Below are positions 8,839-18,376 of a stretch of 64,000 nt of DNA, in pieces (positions within the stretch are counted from its first letter, which is position 1; every line of letters starts with the position of its first letter). This DNA comes from Eudoraea chungangensis (GTDB lineage: Bacteria; Bacteroidota; Bacteroidia; Flavobacteriales; Flavobacteriaceae). A model generated the notes under the pieces. The model saw only the letters and a program-made list of their open reading frames with translations. It was not told where the DNA came from and did not search any database. The stretch covers positions 558,001 through 622,000 of the forward strand of contig NZ_JARDUB010000006.1 in the NCBI RefSeq assembly GCF_029360665.1, in the 5' to 3' direction. The translations under genes were made by a program, and so were the position numbers.

Positions 8839-10746
8839 TTACTTCACTTCTTCAAAATCTACGTCTTCCACATTATCTCCTTCTTTAGAATCAGCGGTAG
8901 CCTCTTCTGCACCACCAGCAGCAGGTTCTCCTTGCTGTGCCTCGGCTTGAGCTTTGTACATTTCTTCAGAAGCCACTTTCCAAGCCTCGTTAATCTTGTC
9001 GAGTGCTGGTGTAATGACAGCCAAATCTTTACCTTCATAAGCCTTTTTTAATTCTTCCAAAGCCTCTTCAATTGGCTTTTTCTTATCATCTGAAAGCTTA
9101 TCTCCAAATTCTGTAAGTTGTTTTTCCGTCTGGAAAATCATTCCATCTGCTTCATTTAACTTATCCGCAGTTTCCTTGGCTTTTTTGTCAGATTCCGCAT
9201 TGGCTTCCGCCTCGGCCTTCATCTTCTTAATCTCTTCTTCAGTTAAGCCGGAAGAAGCTTCAATTCGGATATCTTGAGATTTGTTTGTAGCCTTATCCGT
9301 AGCGGATACCTTAATTATACCATTGGCGTCTATATCGAAGGTAACTTCAATTTGAGGTGTACCCCTTGGTGCAGGTGGTATACCATCTAAATGAAATCTA
9401 CCGATTGTTTTGTTATCAGCAGCCATTGGCCTTTCACCTTGCAATACGTGAATTTCTACAGAAGGCTGATTATCTGCTGCTGTGGAAAACACCTGAGACT
9501 TTTTTGTAGGTATCGTAGTATTTGCCTCTATCAGTTTAGTTAAAACACCACCCATGGTTTCAATACCAAGAGATAATGGAGTAACATCCAATAACAATAC
9601 ATCCTTCACATCTCCTGTTAGAACACCTCCCTGAATAGCTGCACCAACGGCAACTACTTCATCAGGATTCACTCCTTTAGACGGTTTTTTACCAAAAAAA
9701 GATTCAACCGCTTCCTGAACCGCAGGGATTCTAGTTGAACCACCTACTAAGATTATTTCATCAATATCACTTTTTGAAAGTCCAGCTGATTTAAGCGCAG
9801 TCTCACATGGCTCAATAGTACGTTTCACCAAATCTGCAATCAGTTGCTCAAATTTTGAGCGAGTCAAAGTTCTTACTAAGTGTTTTGGACCAGTTGCTGT
9901 GGCTGTTACATAAGGAAGATTAATTTCAGTTTGTGCTGAAGAAGACAATTCTATTTTTGCTTTCTCCGCAGCTTCTCTTAACCTTTGAAGCGCCATGGCA
10001 TCATCCCTAAGATCAATCTGCTCTTCTTTCTTAAACTCCTCGGCCAACCAATCAATTATTTTTTGATCAACATCATCCCCTCCTAAATGTGTATCTCCGT
10101 CGGTTGCTAAAACTTCAAAAACTCCATCCCCTAACTCCAAGATAGATACATCGTGGGTACCACCTCCAAAGTCGAAAACAACAATTTTTTGATCTGAATG
10201 TTTCTTATCTAATCCATAGGCCAAAGAAGCCGCTGTAGGTTCGTTGATTATTCTTTCTACTTTTAATCCGGCAATTTCACCTGCCTCTTTTGTAGCTTGT
10301 CTTTGTGCATCGTTAAAATAAGCAGGAACTGTAATCACAGCCGAACTAACCGACTGTCCTAAATAATCTTCTGCTGTCTTTTTCATTTTTTGCAAAATCA
10401 TTGCAGACAATTCCTGAGGCGTATAAAGACGACCGTCTATATCCACTCTAGGCGTGTCGTTGTCTCCCTTAACCACGGTATAAGGCACCCTGTTAGCCTC
10501 TTTTTGAGACTCAGAATATTTATTCCCCATAAAACGTTTAATGGAATAAATAGTTTTGTGTGGATTGGTAACCGCCTGTCTTTTAGCAGGGTCACCAACC
10601 TTAATTTCTCCACCATCTACAAATGCAATTACCGACGGTGTTGTTCTTTTCCCTTCTGCATTAGGGATTACAACTGGCTCGTTACCTTCCATTACGGAGA
10701 CGCAAGAGTTTGTTGTACCTAAATCAATTCCTATAATTTTACTCAT
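8839..10746 (-). CDS. dnaK: Molecular chaperone DnaK (Hsp70)
   Basis: Cytoplasmic Hsp70 chaperone of 635 residues. The N-terminal ATPase domain starts with [12 protein letters not shown] and contains [13 protein letters not shown] and [11 protein letters not shown]; the substrate-binding domain follows ([14 protein letters not shown]), then the helical lid and the acidic tail ending DVDFEEVK. Length and ending are typical. It stands alone here, without grpE or dnaJ next to it. A palindrome (TGACA-N3-TGTCA) lies about 80 bases upstream and recurs in related form upstream of clpB, so it may mark heat-shock control. Confidence 0.98.
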   Translation of the reverse strand: MSKIIGIDLGTTNSCVSVMEGNEPVVIPNAEGKRTTPSVIAFVDGGEIKVGDPAKRQAVTNPHKTIYSIKRFMGNKYSESQKEANRVPYTVVKGDNDTPRVDIDGRLYTPQELSAMILQKMKKTAEDYLGQSVSSAVITVPAYFNDAQRQATKEAGEIAGLKVERIINEPTAASLAYGLDKKHSDQKIVVFDFGGGTHDVSILELGDGVFEVLATDGDTHLGGDDVDQKIIDWLAEEFKKEEQIDLRDDAMALQRLREAAEKAKIELSSSAQTEINLPYVTATATGPKHLVRTLTRSKFEQLIADLVKRTIEPCETALKSAGLSKSDIDEIILVGGSTRIPAVQEAVESFFGKKPSKGVNPDEVVAVGAAIQGGVLTGDVKDVLLLDVTPLSLGIETMGGVLTKLIEANTTIPTKKSQVFSTAADNQPSVEIHVLQGERPMAADNKTIGRFHLDGIPPAPRGTPQIEVTFDIDANGIIKVSATDKATNKSQDIRIEASSGLTEEEIKKMKAEAEANAESDKKAKETADKLNEADGMIFQTEKQLTEFGDKLSDDKKKPIEEALEELKKAYEGKDLAVITPALDKINEAWKVASEEMYKAQAEAQQGEPAAGGAEEATADSKEGDNVEDVDFEEVK

Positions 10747-10823
10747 TTCCTATATTTTAAAGTTATCTATCCAATATTTAAATTCGGTAACTAAAAGACA
10801 AACAACATGCCAACTAACAAAAA

Positions 10824-10837
10824 CTGACAGGATGTCA
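10824..10837. promoter_or_regulatory. Candidate stress operator upstream of dnaK
   Basis: CTGACAGGATGTCA contains a perfect TGACA-N3-TGTCA dyad, 79 to 92 bases before the dnaK start. The same CTGAC-N4-TGTC skeleton is found between ytxJ and clpB at 40909-40922. No CIRCE element (the HrcA operator) is seen near dnaK. The role is inferred from sharing between two chaperone genes. Confidence 0.4.
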
Positions 10838-10914
10838 TTTTAAATCAATCAAAACCATTAAAAAAGGCCTAAGCAAGTAGCTGCGGTCTGAAATAAATCT
10901 TGTAGGAAGAAGAG

Positions 10915-11376
10915 TTAGTCAAAACATGGTTCTTTGCGTCTTGTATCCATTATGGACACTATACTCCATTTGTCTTTCTCTTTTACAAGCTGGAAAGAAT
11001 TAACCCCACAATGACTAAAAGAATCATTATACCAGAATTCATAGGGAGTCCATCCATGAGCCATGTCACCATCTATCTGAATATTAAAAGACAAGAGCTT
11101 CTCCTGAAACTTTACCGAGTCTGGTATGCTCAATATAGAGTGCAAAAAGGCATTAAAATTTACCTCGCGAAGTTCTGTTTTGCCAGATTCCTTGTTTTTT
11201 CCAATGGTTTTCAGACTTACTTCCGAGGAAAGACTAGATGTCAGTAGTAAAGAGTCTTGTTTATGAAAACCTTCAAAGAAGGTTTCAATTGTTCTCTGAA
11301 CCTTTAAGCTTTCATTTTCTTGGGCGTTGACAAAAAAAATAAATTGAACTAAAACCGCGGTTAAAATAATCTTCAT
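10915..11376 (-). CDS. Secreted NTF2-like protein
   Basis: A 153-residue protein with a signal peptide (about 1-18, ending FVNAQE). The mature part has the layout of the NTF2/SnoaL-like fold: an N-terminal helix pair (VQRTIETFFEGFHKQD), and strands with GWTPYEFWYNDSFSHCG and FQLVKEKDKWSIVSIMDTR. Such proteins in flavobacteria are mostly of unknown role; an enzymatic function cannot be claimed from sequence. Single gene on the minus strand between dnaK and panB. Confidence 0.7.
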   Translation of the reverse strand: MKIILTAVLVQFIFFVNAQENESLKVQRTIETFFEGFHKQDSLLLTSSLSSEVSLKTIGKNKESGKTELREVNFNAFLHSILSIPDSVKFQEKLLSFNIQIDGDMAHGWTPYEFWYNDSFSHCGVNSFQLVKEKDKWSIVSIMDTRRKEPCFD

Positions 11377-11486
11377 TTGCTATTCTTTATAAATTTTAAG
11401 GAATGTATGAAATTTTATGAAACATTGAAGCTAACTTATTTAATTAATCAAATCTCCTTACATTTAACATCCAAAAACTACTCCTG

Positions 11487-12305
11487 ATGTCAGTTTCCAA
11501 AAAAGAGTTTAAAAGGGTCACCGTTAAGTCCTTAGTGGACATGAAACAACAAGGCGAGAAAATATCGATGCTCACGGCCTATGACTATTCCATGGCACGC
11601 ATTGTGGACAATGCAAATGTCGATGTGATTTTGGTAGGAGACTCCGCAAGTAATGTCATGGCTGGACATGAGACTACTTTGCCCATTACCTTAGATCAAA
11701 TGATTTATCATGCCTCTTCCGTCATACGAGCTGTAAATAGAGCTCTGGTGGTTGTAGACATTCCCTTTGGTAGCTATCAAAGTGATCCTAAAGAAGCCTT
11801 GAGATCTGCAATACGTATAATGAAAGAGAGCGGAGCACATGCGGTGAAGGTAGAAGGGGGAATTGAAATAAAAGAATCCGTCAAAAGAATTCTTAATGCC
11901 GGGATTCCGGTGATGGGGCATTTAGGTTTAACTCCTCAGGCTATTTATAAATTCGGCACTTATTCGGTAAGAGCTAAAGAGGCCGAGGAGGCGGAAAAGC
12001 TAATTGAAGATGCCAAGCTCTTAGAACGATTAGGATGTTTTGCAATCGTTTTGGAAAAAATTCCGGCTACTTTAACTAAAATAGTATCGGAAAATTTGAC
12101 TATTCCTACCATAGGTATAGGAGGAGGTAAGTTCGCTGATGGACAGGTATTGGTAATTCATGATCTTTTGGGGATGACACACGAATTTAATCCTAGGTTT
12201 CTGCGCAGATATATGAATCTTTATGAAGATATGGGCAACGCTATTTCTCAGTATGTGGACGACGTAAAGAGCAAGGATTTTCCTAATGACGAGGAGCAAT
12301 ATTAG
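11487..12305 (+). CDS. panB: 3-methyl-2-oxobutanoate hydroxymethyltransferase (PanB)
   Basis: First enzyme of the pantothenate branch: it transfers a hydroxymethyl group from methylene-tetrahydrofolate to 2-oxoisovalerate, giving ketopantoate. The 272 residues show the family marks: [33 protein letters not shown] (metal-binding Asp), the HAVKVEGG strand, MGHLGLTPQ and [13 protein letters not shown] barrel of normal length. It is followed after 9 bases by the RluA-type gene on the same strand, so both are likely on one transcript. No panC or panD is nearby. Confidence 0.97.
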   Translation: MSVSKKEFKRVTVKSLVDMKQQGEKISMLTAYDYSMARIVDNANVDVILVGDSASNVMAGHETTLPITLDQMIYHASSVIRAVNRALVVVDIPFGSYQSDPKEALRSAIRIMKESGAHAVKVEGGIEIKESVKRILNAGIPVMGHLGLTPQAIYKFGTYSVRAKEAEEAEKLIEDAKLLERLGCFAIVLEKIPATLTKIVSENLTIPTIGIGGGKFADGQVLVIHDLLGMTHEFNPRFLRRYMNLYEDMGNAISQYVDDVKSKDFPNDEEQY

Positions 12306-12314
12306 AGCTTTTAC

Positions 12315-13013
12315 ATGTCTCAAAAAACAAACAAGAACAACCTTCAAATATTATTCGAAGACAATCATATTATTATGGTCAACAAAAGACCAGGTGATAT
12401 AGTGCAGGGTGATAAGACTGGAGACATTCCTCTGAGTGAAATTGTAAAATTATACCTCAAAGACAAATACAACAAGCCTGGCAAAGTGTTTTTAGGTGTG
12501 GTGCACAGACTAGACAGACCTACCTCAGGTATTGTGATTTTTGCAAGAACTTCTAAAGCACTTACTAGACTAAATAAACTTTTGGTGGATAAACAATTAA
12601 AAAAGACCTATTGGGCCATCGTTAAAAATAAACCAAAGAAATCAAAGGATACTTTAACCCATTGGTTAGTTAGAAACCAAAGACAGAATAAGTCCTATGC
12701 TAATAGCAAAGAAGTTCCCAATAGCAAAAAGGCAGTACTTGATTATGAAATATTAAAAACACTGCAGCGCTACTATCTTTTAAAGATTGATTTAAAAACA
12801 GGAAGACATCATCAAATTAGAGCGCAACTAACTGCTATTAATTCGCCTATAAAAGGGGATCTGAAATATGGGTTTGATAGGAGTAATAAAAATGCTAGTA
12901 TTCATCTACACGCCAGAAAGGTTAGCTTTAAACATCCGGTTTCTTTAGAGCTTCTGGAGATAAATGCTGCCCCCCCTGAAGACGCCTTGTGGAATTCATG
13001 TATTAATGCGTGA
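12315..13013 (+). CDS. RluA-family pseudouridine synthase
   Basis: A 232-residue pseudouridine synthase. The catalytic motif HRLDRPTSG (about residues 58-66) contains the essential Asp, and KTGRHHQIRAQL (about 162-173) is the second conserved family motif. There is no N-terminal S4 domain, so it is a short single-domain member acting on rRNA or tRNA; the target uridine cannot be told. It follows panB closely and ends five bases before the convergent minus-strand gene. Confidence 0.92.
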   Translation: MSQKTNKNNLQILFEDNHIIMVNKRPGDIVQGDKTGDIPLSEIVKLYLKDKYNKPGKVFLGVVHRLDRPTSGIVIFARTSKALTRLNKLLVDKQLKKTYWAIVKNKPKKSKDTLTHWLVRNQRQNKSYANSKEVPNSKKAVLDYEILKTLQRYYLLKIDLKTGRHHQIRAQLTAINSPIKGDLKYGFDRSNKNASIHLHARKVSFKHPVSLELLEINAAPPEDALWNSCINA

Positions 13014-13018
13014 GGCTA

Positions 13019-14563
13019 TTATCGAGTGAGTGTCAATGCCTTCTCACGAATAATTTGAGCTACGGGTTTATTTTGTAAATGACTTTCTAACCAGGATATA
13101 ATGTCTAAATAAAGAAATGCTCTTTTTTCATAGGGGTGGTCTTCATACTTTTTTAGTTCAACATACAAGCGTCGAAATTCGTTCTTTAAATCCTGAGGGT
13201 ATATGTCTCCGAGATTTCTAAGAAATTTAATCATCTCTATCTGAACAGCCTGTAAATCATTCATTTTCAAAAGGAACTTATAGGTGCTTTTAAGTTGTAC
13301 TTCCAAATGATAATCCATTCCTGCTTCATAGTGGGCCACCAAACTTAGTACTCTGGCAAAACACATGAGATCTTCGCGCATTTTTAAACTCTTATTATCG
13401 ATAATCTTTTTCAAATACTGGATGCAGGTTTTGTTGTCTCCTATTCCAAAATAGAGACAGGCAATCTTATAATAAAGAACCATAATATGATGGGCATCTA
13501 TACGATCTTTGTGCTTGTCAATACCATATTCTATAATTTTTACCAGATACAAGCCTTTTTCAAAAGTACCTTCTAGAAAATGTAAGTTTAACTTGTTTGA
13601 ATACAAATAGAGAAACGCCAGAGAGGAAATGTTATCATTTTGTGGAAATTCCTTTTTCTCGATTATGCCTTCCATTTTGTCAAGAGTATCTCGGAACTGG
13701 GAGGCATATTTAACAAAAAACAAGGATTCTAATAAGTAGTGATTGCCCTTTAAAAAGAAAACAGGATTAAGGTAGATCATATTCTCGTTTTCGTAGAAAA
13801 GGTCTACCCACTTTATGGAATATTTATAGCACGACAGAAAGTCTTGAATTAAAAAACTATACCAAAGATGAGCCTTATATAGCCATAATTTTTCTCTGAA
13901 TCCTAAATCTTCTATCTTGTATTCCGGCAGGTTTTGACTAAAATATCTCTTAACTCTGTTAAGGTCATCATCGTTTCTAACATAGCCCACTTTTAACATC
14001 ATCCCATACAATTGGAGCGAAAGATTAGACAATCTGCTGGTCATTTCATTCTGCAATGAAAGAACACGCGCTTGTTCCACTAGTTCATCAGCTCTATCCG
14101 GGAGACTCCTTGTAATGTACTGTGTTTCAATTATTTTTTCTAATTCTACAATTTCGTAAGCAATATTCTTTTCCTCATTATCAATTGCAACTCCTTTTAC
14201 TTTATCCAGAATCTTTAAACTTTGCTTGTACAATCCCTTTTGATAAAGAATAGTAGCGAAATCTAGTTGTTCTCTTATTTGAACTCTTATATTCTGATTA
14301 ACCGGATTAAGACGTAGGGATACAAGAATTTGCTTGTATAAATGTGCCTTAAGATTAGACAATTGAGATTTTTTAACAATGCCACTTTCCAAAATGGCCT
14401 TCTCATCATATGTTTTGTTCTTATCCAGTAAATTAAAGAGCGCAAGAAACTTGGCATCCGTATTTACTCCCAAGCGACCGACATAAAGTTTAAACTGTCT
14501 TTTTTCGGATTTAGATAAGGACTTTACTAAAACAAATAAGGCGTCTTTGTTGACATTTGTCAT
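13019..14563 (-). CDS. Helical repeat protein of unknown function
   Basis: A 514-residue cytoplasmic protein without signal peptide or membrane helix. It begins with LFVLVKSLSKSEKRQFKLYV, a conserved-looking N-terminal domain, and continues as a series of antiparallel helices that resemble degenerate TPR repeats (for example ILYQKGLYKQSLKILDKV and YYKIACLYFGIGDNKTCIQYL). I know similar hypothetical proteins in flavobacteria but no function. A scaffold role is only a guess. Convergent with the pseudouridine synthase, with five bases between the stops and no obvious terminator hairpin. Confidence 0.7.
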   Translation of the reverse strand: MTNVNKDALFVLVKSLSKSEKRQFKLYVGRLGVNTDAKFLALFNLLDKNKTYDEKAILESGIVKKSQLSNLKAHLYKQILVSLRLNPVNQNIRVQIREQLDFATILYQKGLYKQSLKILDKVKGVAIDNEEKNIAYEIVELEKIIETQYITRSLPDRADELVEQARVLSLQNEMTSRLSNLSLQLYGMMLKVGYVRNDDDLNRVKRYFSQNLPEYKIEDLGFREKLWLYKAHLWYSFLIQDFLSCYKYSIKWVDLFYENENMIYLNPVFFLKGNHYLLESLFFVKYASQFRDTLDKMEGIIEKKEFPQNDNISSLAFLYLYSNKLNLHFLEGTFEKGLYLVKIIEYGIDKHKDRIDAHHIMVLYYKIACLYFGIGDNKTCIQYLKKIIDNKSLKMREDLMCFARVLSLVAHYEAGMDYHLEVQLKSTYKFLLKMNDLQAVQIEMIKFLRNLGDIYPQDLKNEFRRLYVELKKYEDHPYEKRAFLYLDIISWLESHLQNKPVAQIIREKALTLTR

Positions 14564-14709
14564 CGTAAAATTAATTATTTAAATTATTGTTTATCAATAC
14601 TTTATGAATACTGAAAACTAAATTAACGTTGTAAATAAAATTACGCTTTCAATGCTATTCTATAAGCTAGTGATATATTCGTATAGGTGACCAAAATTAG
14701 GTAAAAATA

Positions 14710-15882
14710 ATGAGTAAAGATAAAGTAGATATTTTTGATACAACCCTCCGTGACGGGGAACAGGTGCCAGGATGTAAATTGGACACAAAACAGAAGCTTG
14801 TTATTGCCGAAAGGTTAGATACACTTGGGGTGGACATAATTGAAGCCGGCTTTCCTATTTCTAGCCCGGGTGACTTTAAATCTGTAGATGAAATCGCCAA
14901 AATTGTAAAGAATGCCACGGTATGCGGACTAACACGTTCGGTAAAAAAAGACATTGAAGTTGCCGCAGAAGCTCTGAAACATGCTAAAAGACCAAGAATC
15001 CATACGGGAATAGGTACCTCGGATTCTCATATTCAGTTTAAATTTAATTCTACCAGAGAAAAAATATTAGAGAGAGCTGTAGAGGCTGTTAAGTACGCTA
15101 AGACCTTTGTAGAGGACATAGAGTTTTACGCCGAAGATGCCGGAAGGACGGACAATGAATATTTGGCCCGAGTTTGTGAGGCCGTGATCAAGGCTGGAGC
15201 TACCGTCTTAAATATTCCCGACACCACTGGATACTGCTTACCTCATGAATATGGCGCAAAAATGAAATACCTTAGAGAGAATGTGAAAGGCATAGAGAAA
15301 GCTACCTTATCATGTCATTGCCATAATGATCTGGGTCTTGCCACAGCCAATTCTATTGAAGGAGTGATAAATGGAGCGCGTCAGATAGAATGTACCATTA
15401 ATGGTATTGGAGAAAGAGCAGGTAATACATCCCTGGAAGAGGTTGTAATGGTACTAAGACAGCATCCCCATTTAAATCTGGATACGAATATCAATAGCAA
15501 ACTCCTCTATGATACCAGTCAGATGGTTTCTCAGAAAATGGGAATGATTGTGCAGCCAAATAAGGCAATAGTTGGGTCTAATGCCTTCGCCCACAGCTCA
15601 GGAATTCACCAAGATGGTGTTATTAAGAAGCGGGAAACCTATGAAATAATAGACCCGGAAGACGTGGGTGTTAATGAATCCTCTATTGTTTTAACCGCCA
15701 GAAGTGGAAGAGCTGCTCTAGCCTACAGAGCGAAGAAAGTTGGTTATGAATTAACCAAGGTTCAATTAGATAGTGTATATGAAGAGTTTCTAAAATATGC
15801 AGATAGAAAGAAAGAAGTTTTAGATAGCGATATTCACGAAATCATAGCGTCTAGCCCGGTCAATGTAGAAAGTATTGTCTAA
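14710..15882 (+). CDS. leuA: 2-isopropylmalate synthase (LeuA), short form
   Basis: Acyl-transferase of the DRE-TIM metallolyase family, 390 residues. The catalytic barrel has [10 protein letters not shown] near the start (metal-binding Asp), the PDTTGY strand and the HCHND metal-binding motif. It would condense 2-oxoisovalerate with acetyl-CoA in leucine synthesis. It is about 120-130 residues shorter than the usual enzyme because the C-terminal LeuA allosteric domain is missing; only the linker ([16 protein letters not shown]) remains. Citramalate or homocitrate-type activity cannot be excluded. It abuts leuB with no gap. Confidence 0.85.
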   Translation: MSKDKVDIFDTTLRDGEQVPGCKLDTKQKLVIAERLDTLGVDIIEAGFPISSPGDFKSVDEIAKIVKNATVCGLTRSVKKDIEVAAEALKHAKRPRIHTGIGTSDSHIQFKFNSTREKILERAVEAVKYAKTFVEDIEFYAEDAGRTDNEYLARVCEAVIKAGATVLNIPDTTGYCLPHEYGAKMKYLRENVKGIEKATLSCHCHNDLGLATANSIEGVINGARQIECTINGIGERAGNTSLEEVVMVLRQHPHLNLDTNINSKLLYDTSQMVSQKMGMIVQPNKAIVGSNAFAHSSGIHQDGVIKKRETYEIIDPEDVGVNESSIVLTARSGRAALAYRAKKVGYELTKVQLDSVYEEFLKYADRKKEVLDSDIHEIIASSPVNVESIV

Positions 15883-17001
15883 ATGAAACTTAGCATAGCC
15901 CATTTATCAGGCGACGGCGTTGGTCCGGAAGTAACGAAACAAGCCGTAAAATGCCTTCAAGTGGTCGGAGAAATTTTTGGGCATAAAATTAACTTTAAAG
16001 AAGCACTTGTAGGGGAGGTTGCAATGGCTAAAACGGGTGAGGCCCTCCCCGATTCTACCCTAAAACTATGCAAAGAATCAGACGCCATCTTATTTGGGAC
16101 GGTTAGAAATTCCAAAAACAATCGTGATTTAGATGGAATAATGAAGCCCGAAAGTGGCCTTATTAAACTCCGAAAAGAGTTAGAATTATTTGCTAATATC
16201 CGACCTGTAAAAGTATTTCCATCCTTAATAGAAAAATCACCTCTTAAGAAAAGTGTTATTAAGGGTACCGATTTTGTGGTGTATAGAGAACTAATTGGAG
16301 GTATTTATCACGGAGACAAAAGCATTAATAAAGAAAAGACTGTAGCCACCGATGTCTGCACCTATTCCGAGAGTGAAATTAGCAGAATAGCACATCTTGC
16401 ATTTAAGGCCGCCAAGGTAAGGCGTAACAAAGTAAGTTTGGTAGATAAGGCAAATGGCTTAGAAACCTCAAGGCTATGGCGAAGGGTTGTTAACAAAATC
16501 AGTGAGAGTTATCCGGAAGTAACTTTAGAAGAACTGTTTATTGAAGAAGCAGTTATGGAAATGATATTGAGACCAAAGCAATTCGACATACTTCTTACCA
16601 GCAATATGTTCGGAGATATACTTTCTGATGAAGGTGGTGTTATTGGCGGATCCATTGGTCTTCTACCCTCAGCCTCTGTAGGGGATAAATATGCACTTTT
16701 TGAACCAATTCATGAGGTACTTCTTCATCAAAAAGGCACAAACAAGGCTAATCCCATAGCTTCGATTCTTTCTGCTGCTATGATTTTAGATCATTTTGGT
16801 TTGGATGAAGAATCCAGAGCTATTGTAATTGCCGTCTTAAAATCGATGAAAAAAGGAATTGTCACTCCAGATATTGAAAAGGAGAGTACCTATGGCACAG
16901 AGGAAGTAGGTGATTATATAGCTTCCAAAATTACAGATTCTGAAGAAAACCTCACGTTTAGCCGTGAAAATATTTGGTTGGGTAAATCAACAATTATCTA
17001 A
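15883..17001 (+). CDS. leuB: LeuB-like 3-isopropylmalate dehydrogenase, divergent
   Basis: A 372-residue member of the isocitrate/isopropylmalate dehydrogenase family. The N-terminal GDGVGPEV, the substrate-binding YRELIGGIYHG, the catalytic Lys in VDKANGLETSRLW and the metal-binding Asp residues in FGDILSDE are present. Two normally strict regions are changed: VDAxAM becomes IEEAVM (about residues 218-224), and the NAD-binding HGSxPxxxGK loop becomes HEVLLHQKGT (about 276-285). It also has an unusual C-terminal tail. It starts on the base after the leuA stop. It is either an unusual LeuB or a paralogue with a shifted role. Confidence 0.75.
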   Translation: MKLSIAHLSGDGVGPEVTKQAVKCLQVVGEIFGHKINFKEALVGEVAMAKTGEALPDSTLKLCKESDAILFGTVRNSKNNRDLDGIMKPESGLIKLRKELELFANIRPVKVFPSLIEKSPLKKSVIKGTDFVVYRELIGGIYHGDKSINKEKTVATDVCTYSESEISRIAHLAFKAAKVRRNKVSLVDKANGLETSRLWRRVVNKISESYPEVTLEELFIEEAVMEMILRPKQFDILLTSNMFGDILSDEGGVIGGSIGLLPSASVGDKYALFEPIHEVLLHQKGTNKANPIASILSAAMILDHFGLDEESRAIVIAVLKSMKKGIVTPDIEKESTYGTEEVGDYIASKITDSEENLTFSRENIWLGKSTII

Positions 17002-17026
17002 AGAAAATATTCCCAAGAACTGAGAA

Positions 17027-18250
17027 TTACTCTTCTTTTGCCAAAAGTTCGACGAAAGCATGGAACTCTTCTTTAAATTCTGTGTATTTAACTCCTGTGG
17101 CAGGCCCATTAAAACCCGTATGTATTTTACGAACATTTCCCTTTTTATCAATAAAAATAGTAGTAGGGTAAGACAAAACATGGTTTAACATCGGTAACTT
17201 TTCATTGGCCTTAGTTTTACTTGAGCTGCCGTACTGCGCTAATAATATTGGATATTTAACCTCAATTCTATCTACCAGCCTATTGATTGCCTTATAGGCC
17301 AGCTCTTTTGTTTTTGCATATTCAAATGCCAAGGCTAATACTTCTACATCAGAATTCTGATTAGCCTCTAAATATTGGGATAAGAATTTAGTCTCATCTA
17401 AACAATTTGGACACCAAGTACCCATAATTTGTATAACTACTACCTTATTATTATACCTCTCGTCTTTTAAAGAAACTAGGTTGCCACTGGTATCAGGGAA
17501 AGAAAAGTCTATTTTTTCATAGCCTTGGTTAAGAAAAGTTAAAGAGGCTTCATCAGGCAATTCAAAACCTTCATTCCTAGTGGCGAAAAATGGCTCTTTA
17601 AAGTGGTTTCCAGAATAAAACATTCCAGTTAAAGAACTGTCGTTAACTTTTGCTTTAAACAAAAAGGCGTGCGCTCCATCAAATGTAGAAAGTAAAAGAC
17701 TGTCACCACTAATTCCACCTTCCAAATATCTATAATCCCCTGTAGTGGTTCTGAAGGTTCCCGAAACTATATTGTTCTGTTGTGTAAAAATACCTTTTGC
17801 CTCATATTCACCCTCTGAATCCGCACTAAAAATAGCCTCCCATATTCCTGAAATATTGACTTCAGGGTCTTTCTTGATTCTAAACCTTGTACTATCTCCA
17901 AACCTGGCTGTAAATGGTACAATTCTATCCAAACTCTCTTTAATAAAACTTCCAGAAATTACGGAATCATTAAAAGTTCCGCTAATATATCCTTCAAAAA
18001 CAGGCATTTTTATTTGTATACTATCTCCGTTGATTTCAATTTCATCAACGACGACTACCTCCCTGGCATTAAATATTTCCACTTTATAATCACTGGCATC
18101 TCTGGTTACCGCAAAGTTAAAGGGAAGTTGCTGATTGTCTAAAGTAGTCAAATGTGCCCGCCAAATGCCGCTTTTTAAAGTATTATCCTTTGGAGCAACA
18201 CAAGCAAACAGCATCAAAAAAACACAAATTACTAGAAGAAAAAACTTCAT
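17027..18250 (-). CDS. TlpA-like thiol-disulfide lipoprotein
   Basis: A 407-residue periplasm-facing lipoprotein. It has a signal peptide with a lipobox (FLMLFAC), an N-terminal beta-rich DUF4369-like half made of repeated strands, and a C-terminal thioredoxin domain of the TlpA/ResA type with the active-site pair WCPNC (about residue 280) and the cis-Pro region YPTTIFID. It probably reduces or oxidises disulfides of secreted proteins or c-type cytochromes. An in-frame start at 18295 would place 15 charged residues before the signal peptide; the ATG at 18250 gives a proper one. Confidence 0.85.
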   Translation of the reverse strand: MKFFLLVICVFLMLFACVAPKDNTLKSGIWRAHLTTLDNQQLPFNFAVTRDASDYKVEIFNAREVVVVDEIEINGDSIQIKMPVFEGYISGTFNDSVISGSFIKESLDRIVPFTARFGDSTRFRIKKDPEVNISGIWEAIFSADSEGEYEAKGIFTQQNNIVSGTFRTTTGDYRYLEGGISGDSLLLSTFDGAHAFLFKAKVNDSSLTGMFYSGNHFKEPFFATRNEGFELPDEASLTFLNQGYEKIDFSFPDTSGNLVSLKDERYNNKVVVIQIMGTWCPNCLDETKFLSQYLEANQNSDVEVLALAFEYAKTKELAYKAINRLVDRIEVKYPILLAQYGSSSKTKANEKLPMLNHVLSYPTTIFIDKKGNVRKIHTGFNGPATGVKYTEFKEEFHAFVELLAKEE

Positions 18251-18328
18251 ATAAATTTTCTTTAAATCTTTTGCGAAATAACAACTAAAATCCAATAATA
18301 AAAAATAAACTCTTTAAGGCAAAGAGTG

Positions 18329-18359
18329 TTGAATGTGTTCCTGCTTTGTTTTATCTTTG
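18329..18359 (+). promoter_or_regulatory. Bacteroidetes-type promoter of pheT
   Basis: TTG at 18329-18331 and TATCTTTG at 18352-18359 with 20 bases between them, matching the Bacteroidetes housekeeping pattern TTG-N17-23-TAnnTTTG. Transcription would start near 18366, about 10 bases before the pheT ATG. Confidence 0.7.
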
Positions 18360-18376
18360 CAGGCTAAAACTATCCA

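Noticed and set aside
10795-10815. Sigma-54-like TTGGCATGTTGTTTGT on the minus strand before dnaK
   Set aside because: The -24 half is fair, but the -12 half has TTGT in place of TTGC and the gene is a housekeeping chaperone; evidence is too weak to call.
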